Assembly: GCA_017615835.1 (NCBI GenBank)
Contig: JAFZZI010000007.1
Span: 186,001-250,000 of the forward strand
From: Bacteroidaceae bacterium
GTDB taxonomy: Bacteria; Bacteroidota; Bacteroidia; Bacteroidales; Bacteroidaceae
Length of the DNA: 64,000 nucleotides
Reading direction: 5' to 3'
The position numbers and the translations under genes are program-made. The notes beneath the pieces are model-generated. The model ran no database searches and was not told where the DNA came from. It saw only the letters and a list, made by a program, of their open reading frames with translations. This document shows positions 38,221 through 49,400 of the stretch, piece by piece (positions within the stretch are counted from its first letter, which is position 1; every line of letters starts with the position of its first letter).

Positions 38221-40233
38221 ATGAGAACTCCGTTTATGAAAAGATTTTTCGGATTTACGCTTATGAGTATATCGGTTATGGCTTTAATTGCCGGGTGTCA
38301 GACAAAGAAGGACAACTTCAGATATCTGTTGGACGAATTCGCTGACCTTAAGGTTATGCGTTACCAGATTCCCGGATGGGAGGAACTCACTCTAAGTCAG
38401 AAAGAGTATGCATACCACTTGTCTGAGGCTGCAAAATGGGGACGCGACATCACATGGGACCAGAACTGTTCCATGAACATACCAGCCCGCCATATCATAG
38501 AGAATATTCTCAACAACTATGAAGGAGACCGTCAATGTGCCGACTTCCGGAATTTCGAAGTCTATGCCAAAAGGTTTTTCTTCTCAAATGGAATTCACCA
38601 CCATTATGCCGAGGACAAATTCTTTCCGGATTGTCCGAAAGAGTATTTTGGCCAACTGATGGCCGAGGTCGGTGACGGAGACAAAAGAGCTGAGTTCCTG
38701 CCTTACTTTTACGATCCGGACGTCTATCCCCAGCGCCGTTCCACAAGTACCGAGGGCGACATTGTTGCAATGTCTGCCGTTAATTTCTACGAAGGAGTAA
38801 CACGTCAGGAAGTAGAAGACTATTACAAGTCGATAATGAATCCATCAGACGAGACTCCCGTGTCTTACGGACTGAACACAAAGCTCGTAAAAGACTCAGA
38901 GGGAAGGGTTACAGAACTTCCATGGTGTCTGAACGGCATCTATGGTCCGGCCATAGAAAAAATCTGCCGGGAACTTGAAGCCGCTTCAAAGGTCGCCGAG
39001 AATGAGTCTCAGGCTAAAGCTCTGAGATTGCTGATAAGGTATTATGAAACTGGAGATCTCAGGTTATGGGACGAGTACAATATTGAATGGGTCAAGGATA
39101 CCTTGGGCACTGTTGATTATATCAATGGTTTTGTTGAGGATTACAACGACCCTCTGGGACGCAAGGGCTCATGGGAAGGTTATGTGAACATAAAGGACCA
39201 CAAGGCTTCGAAACGTAGCGACATACTAAGCGCTAATGCACAGTGGTTTGAAGACAACAGTCCGGTTGATCCGCGTTTCAAGAAAAAGGAGTGCAAGGGT
39301 ATCTCTGCGAAGGTTATCAATGCAGTTTGCCTGGCCGGTGACAGTTATCCCTCCACGCCCATAGGAATTAACCTTCCAAACGCAGACTGGATAAGAAAAG
39401 ATTACGGCAGCAAATCTGTGACAATTTCCAACATTACCCGTGCCTACGACTATGCAGCCCAAGAGTCTCCCAATAATACCCTTGACGAATTTGCATGGGA
39501 TGATGAAGAAAAGGAAATTTACCGCAAGTGGGGTTCGTATGCTGACGAAATCCACACAGATCTGCATGAGTGCCTGGGACACGGATCAGGCCAATTGCTG
39601 CCAGGTGTATCCGCCACGGCTATGGGCGAATATTCCTCTACTCTTGAGGAGGCCCGTGCCGATCTGTTCGGACTCTATTTCACTGCGGACCCGAAGATGG
39701 TCGAACTGGGTATTATGCCAGATCCTGAGGCATACAAGGCTGAATACTCAAACTTTATCCGGAACGGAATGCTTGTCCAGTTCAACCGCGTAGAATTAGG
39801 ACGCCCAAACACTGAAGCACATATGCAGGATCGGAAACTGATTGCTGAATGGTGTTACACCCACGGACTGAAAGACGGTGTAATTCTCAGAAAAGTACGC
39901 GACGGCAAAACCTACTTCATAGTGAAAGACTATCAGAAACTTCGCGGTCTGTTCGCACAACTTCTGGCAGAGATTCAGCGTATAAAGTCTGAGGGCGACT
40001 ATGAAGCAGGCAAGAAACTGGTCGAGACCTATGCTGTAAACATCGACCCTGAACTTCACAAGGAGGTTAAAGAGCGTTACGAAGCCTTGAACCTTAAACC
40101 TTATGGAGGGTTCATCAACCCGGATATAATTCCTGTGGAAAAGAACGGAAAGATTGTCGATTACAAGATTGTTTACAACGACGACTTTCTGAAACAACAG
40201 CTCGATTACGGTGAAAAATACGGGACCCTTTGA
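38221..40233 (+). CDS. Dipeptidyl peptidase III (M49) lipoprotein
   Basis: Zinc exopeptidase that removes dipeptides from the N terminus of peptides. The HEXXGH motif is HECLGH (in HTDLHECLGHGSG, near residue 455), and the third ligand lies in LEEARADLFGLYF (near residue 483). The N terminus has a signal peptide and lipobox (VMALIAGC), so it is predicted to be a periplasmic or surface lipoprotein, whereas the eukaryotic enzyme is cytosolic. I use the ATG at 38221, giving 670 residues; an ATG five codons later is equally possible. A TTG-led extension is rejected. Fits an organism that lives on peptides. Confidence 0.92.
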   Translation: MRTPFMKRFFGFTLMSISVMALIAGCQTKKDNFRYLLDEFADLKVMRYQIPGWEELTLSQKEYAYHLSEAAKWGRDITWDQNCSMNIPARHIIENILNNYEGDRQCADFRNFEVYAKRFFFSNGIHHHYAEDKFFPDCPKEYFGQLMAEVGDGDKRAEFLPYFYDPDVYPQRRSTSTEGDIVAMSAVNFYEGVTRQEVEDYYKSIMNPSDETPVSYGLNTKLVKDSEGRVTELPWCLNGIYGPAIEKICRELEAASKVAENESQAKALRLLIRYYETGDLRLWDEYNIEWVKDTLGTVDYINGFVEDYNDPLGRKGSWEGYVNIKDHKASKRSDILSANAQWFEDNSPVDPRFKKKECKGISAKVINAVCLAGDSYPSTPIGINLPNADWIRKDYGSKSVTISNITRAYDYAAQESPNNTLDEFAWDDEEKEIYRKWGSYADEIHTDLHECLGHGSGQLLPGVSATAMGEYSSTLEEARADLFGLYFTADPKMVELGIMPDPEAYKAEYSNFIRNGMLVQFNRVELGRPNTEAHMQDRKLIAEWCYTHGLKDGVILRKVRDGKTYFIVKDYQKLRGLFAQLLAEIQRIKSEGDYEAGKKLVETYAVNIDPELHKEVKERYEALNLKPYGGFINPDIIPVEKNGKIVDYKIVYNDDFLKQQLDYGEKYGTL

Positions 40234-40274
40234 CTGTCAACACCTCTCAGTCCTAATTTTTACGAGGGAAGAAT

Positions 40275-40304
40275 AACCAGACTTCGGGTCTGAAGGACCT
40301 GGTT
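40275..40304 (+). other. Two competing stem-loops upstream of the DUF3108 gene
   Basis: AACCAG (40275-40280) can pair with CTGGTT (40299-40304), or CAGAC (40278-40282) with GTCTG (40288-40292) around a TTCGG loop. The two share bases and exclude each other. There is no U-run. Could be chance. Confidence 0.3.
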
Positions 40305-40379
40305 CCGGCATTGACGTCAGTCGGACAGTAATTAAACTTTATGTCTGAGACGGCATCAAATATGCAAAACCTGATGATT

Positions 40380-41120
40380 ATGAAAAGGATTGCACTTTTT
40401 TTTGCTGTTCTGACGGTATGTCTCTCATCTTTGGCCGGTCTGACAGACGGTGAGGTTATTTCATATACTCTTTCACTGGGTTTTATCAAGGGGGGAGAGG
40501 CTTCACTCATTACAAAAAAGACAAACTACCGCGGAAAAGAAGCATACGAAGTATCGCTTATTGTGTCCACCACCAAAGCAGTTGACAAACTGTTCAGCAT
40601 ACGAGACACACTCACAACAACAGTGACCTCAGATATAGAGCCGTTGTTTTTCACCAAACACTGTTTCGAAAATGATGACATCGTTTACGAAACCGCGGAA
40701 TTCAGCCGTGAGGGAGAAAATGACTATCGCGGCCGGTTGATGAAGCGCTACAAGGAGGGAGACGAAAAAAGACTTGACACCATTTGTCCCAGACCTATTT
40801 ATGATATGGTAAGTCTCGTGCTCTATGCACGCAATATTGACCTGGAAAACGCTGTTGAAGGGCAGAGATTCCAGTTCTCTATGGCTGACGCCGCTGTAGT
40901 AGAGAATGAGAACCTGATATACATGGGCCGTTCCCGGGTTAAGGTGGCCGGTGAACAGAAGGACTGCCAGGTCTTTTCGCTGGTTCAGCCATATACAGAA
41001 AAAGGGAAATCAAAAGAAAAGGAACTGATACGGATATTCGTGAGCGATGATGCAGAACGGATTCCAGTACAGATGGATATAAATCTTCCTGTCAGCAAAG
41101 CAAGAGCCCGCATGCGTTAA
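40380..41120 (+). CDS. DUF3108 exported protein
   Basis: 246 residues from the ATG at 40380 (MKRIALFFAVLTVCLSSLAG, a signal peptide). The mature part matches DUF3108: GEVISYTLSLGFIKGGEASL near the start, SIRDTLTTTVTSDIEPLFFTK, and a strand-rich C terminus with an IRIFVSDD-like LIRIFVSDDAERIPVQM. The family is periplasmic and of unknown function, and is predicted to be a beta structure similar to lipoprotein carriers. It follows the M49 peptidase by 146 nt and converges on metK. Confidence 0.85.
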   Translation: MKRIALFFAVLTVCLSSLAGLTDGEVISYTLSLGFIKGGEASLITKKTNYRGKEAYEVSLIVSTTKAVDKLFSIRDTLTTTVTSDIEPLFFTKHCFENDDIVYETAEFSREGENDYRGRLMKRYKEGDEKRLDTICPRPIYDMVSLVLYARNIDLENAVEGQRFQFSMADAAVVENENLIYMGRSRVKVAGEQKDCQVFSLVQPYTEKGKSKEKELIRIFVSDDAERIPVQMDINLPVSKARARMR

Positions 41121-41159
41121 CAATATCGGGTTCTCCCAAATAATTTGTTTATCGGATAA

Positions 41160-42413
41160 TCAGAGCCCCAGAGCCCGGCGCAGACTGTCAACGTAATCCA
41201 ATTTCTCCCAAGTAAAGAATTCAAGTCCGTCCTTTACATAAGGAGTACGGCCAAAGTGACCGTATGTTGCTGTCGGCCTATATATAGGCTTGCGCAAGTT
41301 AAGCCTCTTTTCGATTGCCTTAGGTCTGAGATCGAACATTTCTGAGACGACATTTGCAATAAAACTGTCCGGCTTGTCCAAATGACTTTTTCCGCAGGTG
41401 TCAACAAAAATACTTATCGGTTCCGCCACACCGATGGCATATGAAATCTGTACCAAGACCTCGTCCGAGACCCCAGCAGCTACAAGATTCTTGGCAATGT
41501 GACGGGCCGCATATGCAGCGCTGCGATCCACCTTGCTGGGATCCTTCCCGCTGAAAGCCCCACCGCCATGGGCTCCTTTTCCTCCGTAAGTATCAACTAT
41601 TATCTTTCTGCCTGTGAGGCCAGTGTCGCCATGAGGTCCCCCGATAACGAACTTTCCCGTAGGATTTATGAAATACTTGACACTGTCGTTGAACATTGCC
41701 TTTATAGAGGGTTCCTTTATTCTGCTGACTAAACGTGGAATCAAGATATCCCTGACATCGTTACTGATACGCGAGAGCATGGCACTGTCGGCCTGAGCCT
41801 GAGCCTCTTCTGAGCCATCCGCCGGAATCACAAACTCATCGTGCTGAGTGGATATTACGATTGTATCAATGCTGACCGGAACTCCGTTGTCATCATACTG
41901 TACGGTGACCTGACATTTCGCATCAGGACGCAGGTATTTCATCTCCTTCCCTTCGTGGCGAATCTCTGCAAGGGTGCGCATGATACCGTGTGCCAAAGCA
42001 AGCGACAGCGGTATGTATTCGGGAGTTTCATTTGTTGCATATCCGAACATCATACCCTGATCTCCAGCGCCCTGTTCCATTGGGTCAGAGCGCTCAACTC
42101 CGCGGTTTATATCAGGACTCTGCTCATGAATTGCGCTAAGGACTCCGCAGGAATCTCCGTCAAACATATATTCCGATTTGGTATATCCAATCTCCTTTAT
42201 GACGTTACGGGCTGTCTTTTGAAGATCTATATAGGCTTCTGATTTAACCTCACCGGCCAGTATGACCTGGCCTGTTGTCACTAAAGTCTCACATGCAACC
42301 TTTGATTCAGAATCAAGGGTAAGAAGTTCGTCAAGGACTGCGTCCGATATTTGGTCGGCCACTTTGTCCGGGTGTCCTTCAGACACCGATTCGGATGTGA
42401 ATAAATAAGACAT
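41160..42413 (-). CDS. metK: S-adenosylmethionine synthetase
   Basis: Makes S-adenosylmethionine from methionine and ATP, feeding methylation and the radical SAM and methyltransferase enzymes nearby. 417 residues. Three-fold repeated fold with [17 protein letters not shown] at the N terminus, [13 protein letters not shown] near residue 117, [15 protein letters not shown] near residue 280, and [18 protein letters not shown] at the end. It starts 22 nt after the CNNM/CBS gene, so the two probably form an operon. Confidence 0.98.
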   Translation of the reverse strand: MSYLFTSESVSEGHPDKVADQISDAVLDELLTLDSESKVACETLVTTGQVILAGEVKSEAYIDLQKTARNVIKEIGYTKSEYMFDGDSCGVLSAIHEQSPDINRGVERSDPMEQGAGDQGMMFGYATNETPEYIPLSLALAHGIMRTLAEIRHEGKEMKYLRPDAKCQVTVQYDDNGVPVSIDTIVISTQHDEFVIPADGSEEAQAQADSAMLSRISNDVRDILIPRLVSRIKEPSIKAMFNDSVKYFINPTGKFVIGGPHGDTGLTGRKIIVDTYGGKGAHGGGAFSGKDPSKVDRSAAYAARHIAKNLVAAGVSDEVLVQISYAIGVAEPISIFVDTCGKSHLDKPDSFIANVVSEMFDLRPKAIEKRLNLRKPIYRPTATYGHFGRTPYVKDGLEFFTWEKLDYVDSLRRALGL

Positions 42414-42435
42414 TTATGAAAGGGAATTTGGTTCT

Positions 42436-43485
42436 TTATTCTTTTTTCTTCTTTTCGATGCGTTTCTGACGCATCTGCCAGCGTTCACGGGCATACTGCT
42501 GCATATCGCTCACAGTATCGCTTTCATCCACAATCTCAAGACCGAGAATGGTTTCAAGAATGTCCTCTAAGGTCAGAATACCCTCAAAACAACCATATTC
42601 GTCAATTATTACGGATATCTGCTCTTTACCCTTTAGCAGTTCGTCCCAAATATCTCCAAGCGAAGCTTCATCGCTGAAGAACTTGATGTCACGGCGAATG
42701 TCCTTCAGTCTGACATTGAATTTATCATCAGCCAGACGTTCCAAGGCCTCACTGCGCAGAATATAGCCGGTAATAAAATCAGGAGATTCGGAATATACCG
42801 GAATACGCGAATGATGGAGGTATTCGTTATCTTTATAGAATTCCTTTACAGTCATCGATTCTGGCGCTATTGCCGACACAACACGCGGAGTCATGGCATC
42901 GTAGGCCTTTACGTTGTCCAGTTTTATGAGATTTTGTATAATCTTGTTCTCATTTTCTTCGATTACACCCTCTTCTTCACCTATATTGGCCATGGCCGAT
43001 ACTTCTTCACGACTTACGGAAGCCTCCTCCTCACTCGGGGTTATAAGATTGCTTATCAATTTAACCAGAAGTACCAGAGGATACATCAGTACTATTATTA
43101 AGCTGATGGAACGTACCGTGAAACCCATGAGTTTCTTCCAATAGGTAGTGCCTATTGTCTTGGGTATAATTTCGGCAATAACCAATATGAGCAGGGTAAC
43201 TATAGCCGATACAAGACCAAACCATTCGCTGCCGAAGAGCAGGGTAGCCTGGCGGCCTACGCCCGCCGAACCTATAGTATTGGCTATGGTGTTTAATGCC
43301 AATATTGCAGCAATCGGTTTATCGGGCTCCGTCTTGAATTTTTTGAACCTGACTGCAGGTCGGAATCCCTCCTCCTCGCGCATTGTAATAAAGGAAAGGG
43401 GGGTTGACAACAGCGTTGACTCCAGAATAGAACAGATGAAGGAGATCACCAGCGCGATTGACAGGAAAAGAAAAAGTGCAGCCAT
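42436..43485 (-). CDS. CNNM/CorC-type transporter with CBS pair
   Basis: 349 residues from the ATG at 43485 (MAALFLFLSIALVISF). The DUF21/CNNM membrane domain has three to four helices (residues ~1-175), including the ALNTIANTIGSAGVG and VIAEIIPKTIG motifs. A CBS pair follows (residues ~195-320: MTPRVVSAI, IDEYGCFEGILTLEDILETI), then a basic coiled tail ending in a lysine run. It lacks the C-terminal CorC/HlyC domain of longer relatives. Family members are linked to Mg2+ or Co2+ efflux, which is inference here. The promoter at 43510-43540 excludes the longer upstream start. Confidence 0.88.
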   Translation of the reverse strand: MAALFLFLSIALVISFICSILESTLLSTPLSFITMREEEGFRPAVRFKKFKTEPDKPIAAILALNTIANTIGSAGVGRQATLLFGSEWFGLVSAIVTLLILVIAEIIPKTIGTTYWKKLMGFTVRSISLIIVLMYPLVLLVKLISNLITPSEEEASVSREEVSAMANIGEEEGVIEENENKIIQNLIKLDNVKAYDAMTPRVVSAIAPESMTVKEFYKDNEYLHHSRIPVYSESPDFITGYILRSEALERLADDKFNVRLKDIRRDIKFFSDEASLGDIWDELLKGKEQISVIIDEYGCFEGILTLEDILETILGLEIVDESDTVSDMQQYARERWQMRQKRIEKKKKE

Positions 43486-43509
43486 TAAAACTGTTATCGT
43501 TACAATCTG

Positions 43510-43540
43510 CAAAGATAGTGCAAGCCTTGGGATATTCAAA
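43510..43540 (-). promoter_or_regulatory. Promoter of the CNNM-metK unit
   Basis: TTTG (43540-43537), 19 nt, TATCTTTG (43517-43510): consensus Bacteroidetes promoter, 24 nt before the ATG. Confidence 0.75.
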
Positions 43541-43622
43541 AAGATTTTTCCTCACCACTTATCCCTGATAAACATCATTGAAAAGCACATTTCAATAAAG
43601 ATTTCCTTTTGGATAAAAACGC

Positions 43623-43630
43623 TAAATTTG
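43623..43630 (+). promoter_or_regulatory. -7 box upstream of the radical SAM gene
   Basis: TAAATTTG, 18 nt before the chosen ATG; no clear -33 element. It supports the short form of the gene over the long upstream frame. Confidence 0.45.
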
Positions 43631-43648
43631 CAATCAAACAACTGCCTC

Positions 43649-44425
43649 ATGAGCACCACTCTCTATTCTTCTCCGATATTCGGCCCCGTTCACAGCCGGA
43701 GACTGGGAGTTTCACTTGGTATCAACCTTATGCCTGCAGATGGCAAAATGTGCACTTTCGACTGCATATACTGTGAATGTGGACGCAATGCGGAGCACAG
43801 GCCTTCGTCACGAAGACCTACACGCAAAGAGGTATTCGACACCTTGTACGAGTGCCTCGAAAGGATGAAGACAGAAGGACCTGAACCTAATGTCCTGACC
43901 TTCGCCGGCAACGGAGAACCTACTGCCCATCCCGAATTTCCTGAGATAATGGATGATGTCATTAGTCTGAGGGACAGGTTTTTCCCCAATGCAAAAGTCA
44001 GTGTACTGAGCAATGCTACCCGTATCACTGACCGAAAGGTTTTCGAGGCTCTTCTTAAGGCGGACAACAATATTCAGAAACTGGACACTGTTGATATTGA
44101 CTTCATAAGGGTTTTGGATTGTCCAAAAGGAAATTACAGTCTGGAAGATACGATAGAGGCCCTCAAAGCTTTCAACGGGCATGTCATTATCCAGACTATG
44201 TTCCTGCGTGGATTATGCGAAGGAAAAGATATGGACAACACATCGGACAGATTCGTCAGCCCATGGCTTGACGCCTTGGCTCAAATAAGGCCCTCAAAAG
44301 TAATGATTTACACTATTGACCGCGAGACACCTGAGAAAGGTCTGGAGAAGTCTTTGCCTGAGACCCTTGATTCAATTGCAGAAAAAGTCAGGGAAAGAGG
44401 TATTGACGTTTCGGTCTCTTATTGA
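43649..44425 (+). CDS. Radical SAM protein of unknown function
   Basis: 258 residues from the ATG at 43649 (MSTTLYSSPIFGPVHSRRLG). The [4Fe-4S] motif is CTFDCIYC, with spacing CX3CX2C. FAGNGEPTAHPEF supplies the SAM-binding GGE-like step, and VDIDFIRVLDCPKG lies farther on. GPVHSRRLGVSLGINL resembles the COG0731 group (wybutosine-like and uncharacterised Fe-S oxidoreductases). The substrate is not known. It is divergent from the CNNM-metK unit, so an S-adenosylmethionine user sits back to back with metK, and its stop region leads straight into dacB. Confidence 0.88.
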   Translation: MSTTLYSSPIFGPVHSRRLGVSLGINLMPADGKMCTFDCIYCECGRNAEHRPSSRRPTRKEVFDTLYECLERMKTEGPEPNVLTFAGNGEPTAHPEFPEIMDDVISLRDRFFPNAKVSVLSNATRITDRKVFEALLKADNNIQKLDTVDIDFIRVLDCPKGNYSLEDTIEALKAFNGHVIIQTMFLRGLCEGKDMDNTSDRFVSPWLDALAQIRPSKVMIYTIDRETPEKGLEKSLPETLDSIAEKVRERGIDVSVSY

Positions 44426-44442
44426 CAAATACATATTATCTT

Positions 44443-45849
44443 ATGAATCTTTATAAACTCTTTCTGCCGATTCTGTCGATTGCAGTACCTTTCTCATCAA
44501 GTTACGCCGACAACAACAATCTTGTTGCCTCGCTTGACAGCATTGTAGAGAAAGGACTTCCTCCTGGAACCGATATAAGCATACAGGTATGGGACCTTGA
44601 CGGTGACAGCGCCATATATGGCTACCGTGAAAATGTACTGAACCGACCGGCATCGACAATGAAGATACTAACAGCGTACACTGCCTTGAAGACACTTGGT
44701 TCCGGCTATACCTTCCAGACTAATCTCATGACCGACGGTGTCATCGAAAACGACAGTACTCTGAACGGAAATCTCTATCTGGTGGGAGGTCTCGATCCGC
44801 AGCTTATGGAAAACGACCTGAAAAAGATGGTACTTGATTTGAAATCAAAGGGTATCAGAACCATCAATGGCAAGGTGATTGCGGATGTAAGCATGATGGA
44901 CAGTATCTATTGGGGACCCGGATGGGCATGGGACGACACTCCAAGCAGTTTTCAACCCTACATATCACCCTTGATGGTTCACGGAGGTTTTATTGGTATA
45001 TCAGTAAAACCCGGACAGAAGGGAATGCCGCCTGTCGTTTCAACTTTTCCGGATTCAAAATACTACAACATTGACAATAGAGCTGTTACCGGAGACAACT
45101 CTCTCGGGACTCTGACCATACGCCGCAACTGGCTGGAGAACGACAACACAATTATTATTTCGGGTAATTCGGCAAAGGGAACCTCAAAAGAGCAAAACAT
45201 TTTCAATTCAGGAGAATTCACCTTTGCCCTTTTCAGAGAATATCTTGAAGAAGGAGGCATAGGGTTCACTGATTATGAAAAGGGCTTGTGTCCTGACTCG
45301 GCAATCTACATCACATCTGCACGTCACTCGCTGTTATCGGTTCTTGACGAAGCTCTGAAAGAGAGTGTCAACTTGAATGCAGAAGCTCTGTTCCTTCAAT
45401 CCGTCCGCAGTTCCGGGAAAGTCAAGACAAATTTTTCCAAAGCAGCCGAATTTGAAGAACTTTTCATAAAGAAAAACATAAAACCGGGAAGCCAGCCTTT
45501 TCACATAGCAGACGGCAGCGGTTTGTCCATGTACGACTACATTCCTGCGTCACTGTTCGTTTCTGTGCTTAGAAGTATCTACAAAGACTCAGAATTGTAC
45601 AAAATAATATATGGGAGCCTGCCAATAAGCGGAAAGGACGGCACCCTGAAAAACCGCATGAAGGATAAAGGCATGACCGGCAGGATTCACGCAAAGACAG
45701 GAACTGTTACCGGAGCATGCACTCTGGCGGGTTATGCTTCTTCTTCGCATGGAAGAACGTTCGCTTTCTGCATAATGAACAGCGGAGCAGTAACGATGAA
45801 AGACTCACGTAAGGTACAAGATGAAATATGTACCCTACTATGCAAATGA
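44443..45849 (+). CDS. dacB: D-alanyl-D-alanine carboxypeptidase/endopeptidase (PBP4)
   Basis: Periplasmic class C penicillin-binding protein that trims or cuts peptidoglycan cross-links. Signal peptide (MNLYKLFLPILSIAVPFSSS), then 468 residues in total. The catalytic motifs are PASTMK (SxxK, residue ~73), SVNLNAE (SxN, residue ~307) and HAKTGTVTGA (KTG, residue ~410), with the large insert typical of PBP4 between the first two. It begins 17 nt after the radical SAM stop. It converges with the polysaccharide deacetylase, leaving 2 nt between the stops. Confidence 0.94.
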   Translation: MNLYKLFLPILSIAVPFSSSYADNNNLVASLDSIVEKGLPPGTDISIQVWDLDGDSAIYGYRENVLNRPASTMKILTAYTALKTLGSGYTFQTNLMTDGVIENDSTLNGNLYLVGGLDPQLMENDLKKMVLDLKSKGIRTINGKVIADVSMMDSIYWGPGWAWDDTPSSFQPYISPLMVHGGFIGISVKPGQKGMPPVVSTFPDSKYYNIDNRAVTGDNSLGTLTIRRNWLENDNTIIISGNSAKGTSKEQNIFNSGEFTFALFREYLEEGGIGFTDYEKGLCPDSAIYITSARHSLLSVLDEALKESVNLNAEALFLQSVRSSGKVKTNFSKAAEFEELFIKKNIKPGSQPFHIADGSGLSMYDYIPASLFVSVLRSIYKDSELYKIIYGSLPISGKDGTLKNRMKDKGMTGRIHAKTGTVTGACTLAGYASSSHGRTFAFCIMNSGAVTMKDSRKVQDEICTLLCK

Positions 45850-45851
45850 AC

Positions 45852-46460
45852 TCACAATGTTCGGAACTGAAAGCCCTGATCGGCGAGCCAATCCAAAGAG
45901 CGCGGTAGCGCATATTCCAGATTCTTCCACGAGCGCAAAGAGTCGTGAAAAACAATTATTGACCCGTTCCTGGTATATTTACAGACATTCCTGAACACCT
46001 CTGTTCCTGTCATTCTGTCGCTGTAATCACGTGTAACAAGATCATAAAACACAATCTTGTACGAAGAACTCATATACCTGTAAGCCCAATGCCTCATCGT
46101 TCCGTGAGGAGGGCGAAACAGATCGGTCTTGAAATATGCATCACACTTCCTGACATTTGATATGTAATCAGGAGTCCGCATCTGAAGGCCTCTTACATGA
46201 TTGAATGTGTGATTCCCAACCGTATGCCCACGTGCCTGAAGATCCTTGAACAAATCGGGATATTTCTTTACATTGTCACCAACGACGAAAAACGTAGCCT
46301 TCACTTCGTGACTGTCAAGTTGATCCAACACCCAAGGAGTGACTTCCGGAATGGGCCCGTCGTCAAATGTCAGATAAACACAATGGTCGGACGGGTCCTT
46401 TCTGAAAATCCCTTTTGGATAAATCGATTTGAGCAGAAATGTCGGTTGTTCAATAAACAT
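45852..46460 (-). CDS. Polysaccharide deacetylase (NodB-like)
   Basis: 202 residues. NodB homology domain with the metal and catalytic residues in TFDDGPIPE (Asp-Asp) and TVGNHTFNH (HxxxH-type), RPPHG in the middle and IIVFHDS near the end. No signal peptide is visible, unlike many peptidoglycan or chitin deacetylases. The ATG overlaps the stop of the DUF2723 gene by one base (TAATG), so it is translated together with that gene. It may act on a cell-wall or lipid-linked sugar. Confidence 0.9.
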   Translation of the reverse strand: MFIEQPTFLLKSIYPKGIFRKDPSDHCVYLTFDDGPIPEVTPWVLDQLDSHEVKATFFVVGDNVKKYPDLFKDLQARGHTVGNHTFNHVRGLQMRTPDYISNVRKCDAYFKTDLFRPPHGTMRHWAYRYMSSSYKIVFYDLVTRDYSDRMTGTEVFRNVCKYTRNGSIIVFHDSLRSWKNLEYALPRSLDWLADQGFQFRTL

Positions 46461-49400
46461 TACTCCAATGTACTGCTAACCTGGACATACATGTTATCAA
46501 AGACCTGAAGCATTGAATTGTAGCTCTCCTTGTCAATACCAGACTTTTCCAACAAGGGGAAAATAACCTGGTACAGGTATGTGATAACATCCGAACAATC
46601 CTTTGCCAACAGCAGCAGATGTTTTCTGTCAAGCGAAGAGTACCACCTAAGCTGTGACAGATAAAGCGTTGCCATCTGACTGGTGATGGATAATGCCTTC
46701 TCGTTTTGTCCCAAAGACTGATAACAATTTGCCATGATTTGAGAGTAGCCCATCATATCATGAGGCAGCAGTTCGCAGGAAATACCTGCTTCACATCTGT
46801 CAAGTACTTCAAGCGCCTTGTCAGTTTTTCCTTCTTTAATGAGAGCCTCGGCAAGTTGAGCATACAGTCTTCTATGACTATAACACATTCGGCGTATCGT
46901 CTCGTCAAGATAGAGATCCGGATTGTCAAGGCCACCGAACTTGTAATTCATGAGGTTCTCATACATGCGTTCGGTGTCTATCACTACATCGTACCTGAGA
47001 TCTTTTATGTAGCCTAACTCTTGCCAGTTGAAAGGTGTTATGCGATACGCAAGGCCTTCAAGGACGAAGAAAGGTTCCAGTCCCAGTCGGTTATCTTCAC
47101 CTACAGAAGTTGCCATGTAGAGAGGCCGTTCCCAATTGCAGTAAGCCAGCATTTCGAGCATCATCAGTTCATTCTTCATAATGGCCGACCTTCCCTTCAG
47201 CGAAATAATCATCCTGTCAGGCAGAAGGCTAAGGGTTTCTTCACGGGTAGCGCCCCTATATTCCTTAGGAATCATCATTCCGGAGTTGAGAATTGCCTCC
47301 TTGTCCAACTTCAGCCAGACGGTATCGGTTGGGATAACGTTATACTTCTTGACCCAGAACTCCAGAACATTCTTCAACTCAAAAGAGTTGTAAACCTTTT
47401 CAAGTTCCTCCTGGCTCTTTGCGTTCCTGATGAAGTTTTGCTTGCTGTCCAGATCTATATATACGATGTCGTTAGTTCCTGACTCGTAATCAATACGATC
47501 ATATTCTATAGGAACTGAAGGCGATTCATACGCAGGACGCTTCATCTGGTCTATATACCAGTCTGTATTCAGATAACTGAGGTTGCAGACCCGGCAATCC
47601 GTGCGGAAACTCTCCGTTTCAAGGTTATACCAAAGAGGGAACGTATCATTGTCTCCATTCGAGAAGATTATCGGATACCCTTTCGCGGGAAGGGTTGTAA
47701 GATAATTCTGCCCGAAGTCACGACACGTATAACGACCACTGCGGTCATGATCGTCCCAAGTTTGGCTTACCATCTGGAGCGGAACGAGCAGACAGGCAAG
47801 TGCGGCTATGACGGAAGATACCTTGCTACCGATGATCTTTTTCAGCAAATTACTGATACCAATGGTCCCCAAACCTATCCATATGGCAAAGGCATAGAAA
47901 GATCCTGCATAAGCGTAGTCGCGCTCACGAGGTTGAATTGGAGTCTGGTTCAGGTAAAGTACTATTGCAAGACCTGTCATGAAAAACAGACAGAAAACGA
48001 TCCAGAACTGTCTCACGCCCTCGCGCCCTTTCTTGAACTGCAAGACTATTCCTATTATCCCAAGTATGAGCGGAAGGCAGTAAAAAACGTTGTGTCCCTT
48101 GCCTTTGATAGAGTCGGGGAGAAGCCGCTGATCGCCGAGTCTCAACTTATCTATGAAGTTAAAGCCGGTAATCCAGTTTCCCTTGTCTATCTGTCCGTAT
48201 CCCTGAATATCATTCTGCCTTCCTGAAAAATTCCACATGAAGTAGCGCCAATACATGTAGTTCACCTGATACCTTATGAAGAAACGCAGATTTTCCATCT
48301 GTGTCGGCACAGTGAGTTTCACCTTTTTCCCACACTCATCATAAATGACTGTACGGCCCTCTATGTCTGCCCAATATTTGTACTGCTTTATATGATCGGA
48401 AGCACTGCTGTACATGCGAGGGAATATCATGTTCTGCGCGTATTTGTAATCACGCTTCATGTCCTTGATATAGTAACTGTCCTTCTCGTCTGCACTTGCC
48501 TTTTCCTTACGTCCGTAGAGATTACCCTTTTCAATAATGACAGGATAGCACCTGTTTCCTTCATTACGGAGAGCTATCTTCGATGCGTAAGTCCTTCCAT
48601 AAAACAGAGGATATGAACCATACTGCTCACGGGCCATGTAATCACCAAGTGAAAAAATATCCTCAGGTGAATTCTGGTCCATGGGAGGATTCGCTGTCGA
48701 GCGTATTACAATCAGTGCATACGAAGAATAACCTATCGTTATACACATTATGCCCAGCATTATTGTATTAAGAATCCTCGGCGACGGCTTTCTGTCCCGA
48801 CTCGTAAAATTACCCATCAGGTAAAAGGCCAATATCACCAATATCACTATACCGAATATTATTCCTTTTATCTTGTGTCCATAGAATGGAATACCTGTCA
48901 ATGCAAGGGTCAGCAGGAATGCGATATTCATTCGCACATCACTTTTAGCTTGCTGACTCTCGTAAACACCCCATACGATCGCAGAGACCAGAAGCACCAG
49001 ATATACAAAAAGACCTGTGTTGAACCTGAATCCCAGATTGTTCACGAACAGGAGTTCGAACCATCCACCCACCTTGACGATGCCAGGCACTATTCCATAG
49101 AGTACCGCAGCAATTATGACTCCAGACAAGGCTATTGCCAGGAAACCGCCGAGATATGTCGGATTCTCCGATTTCTTGAAATAATATACCAGTACTATGG
49201 CCGTGATGCAGAGAAGATTCAGCAAGTGGACGCCGACAGACAGTCCTATGAGATAAGCTATCAGTACCAGCCAACGGTCACTGTGTGGCTTATCAGACTC
49301 GTCCTCCCATTTAAGAATCAGCCAGAAAGTGACAGCCGTGCAGAAAGAAGAGTATGCATAGACCTCTCCCTCAACGGCACTGAACCAGAAGGTGTCACTC

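Noticed and set aside
43148..43648. Long upstream extension of the radical SAM frame
   Set aside because: It runs antisense through the CNNM gene and its promoter; the family start and a -7 box support the ATG at 43649.
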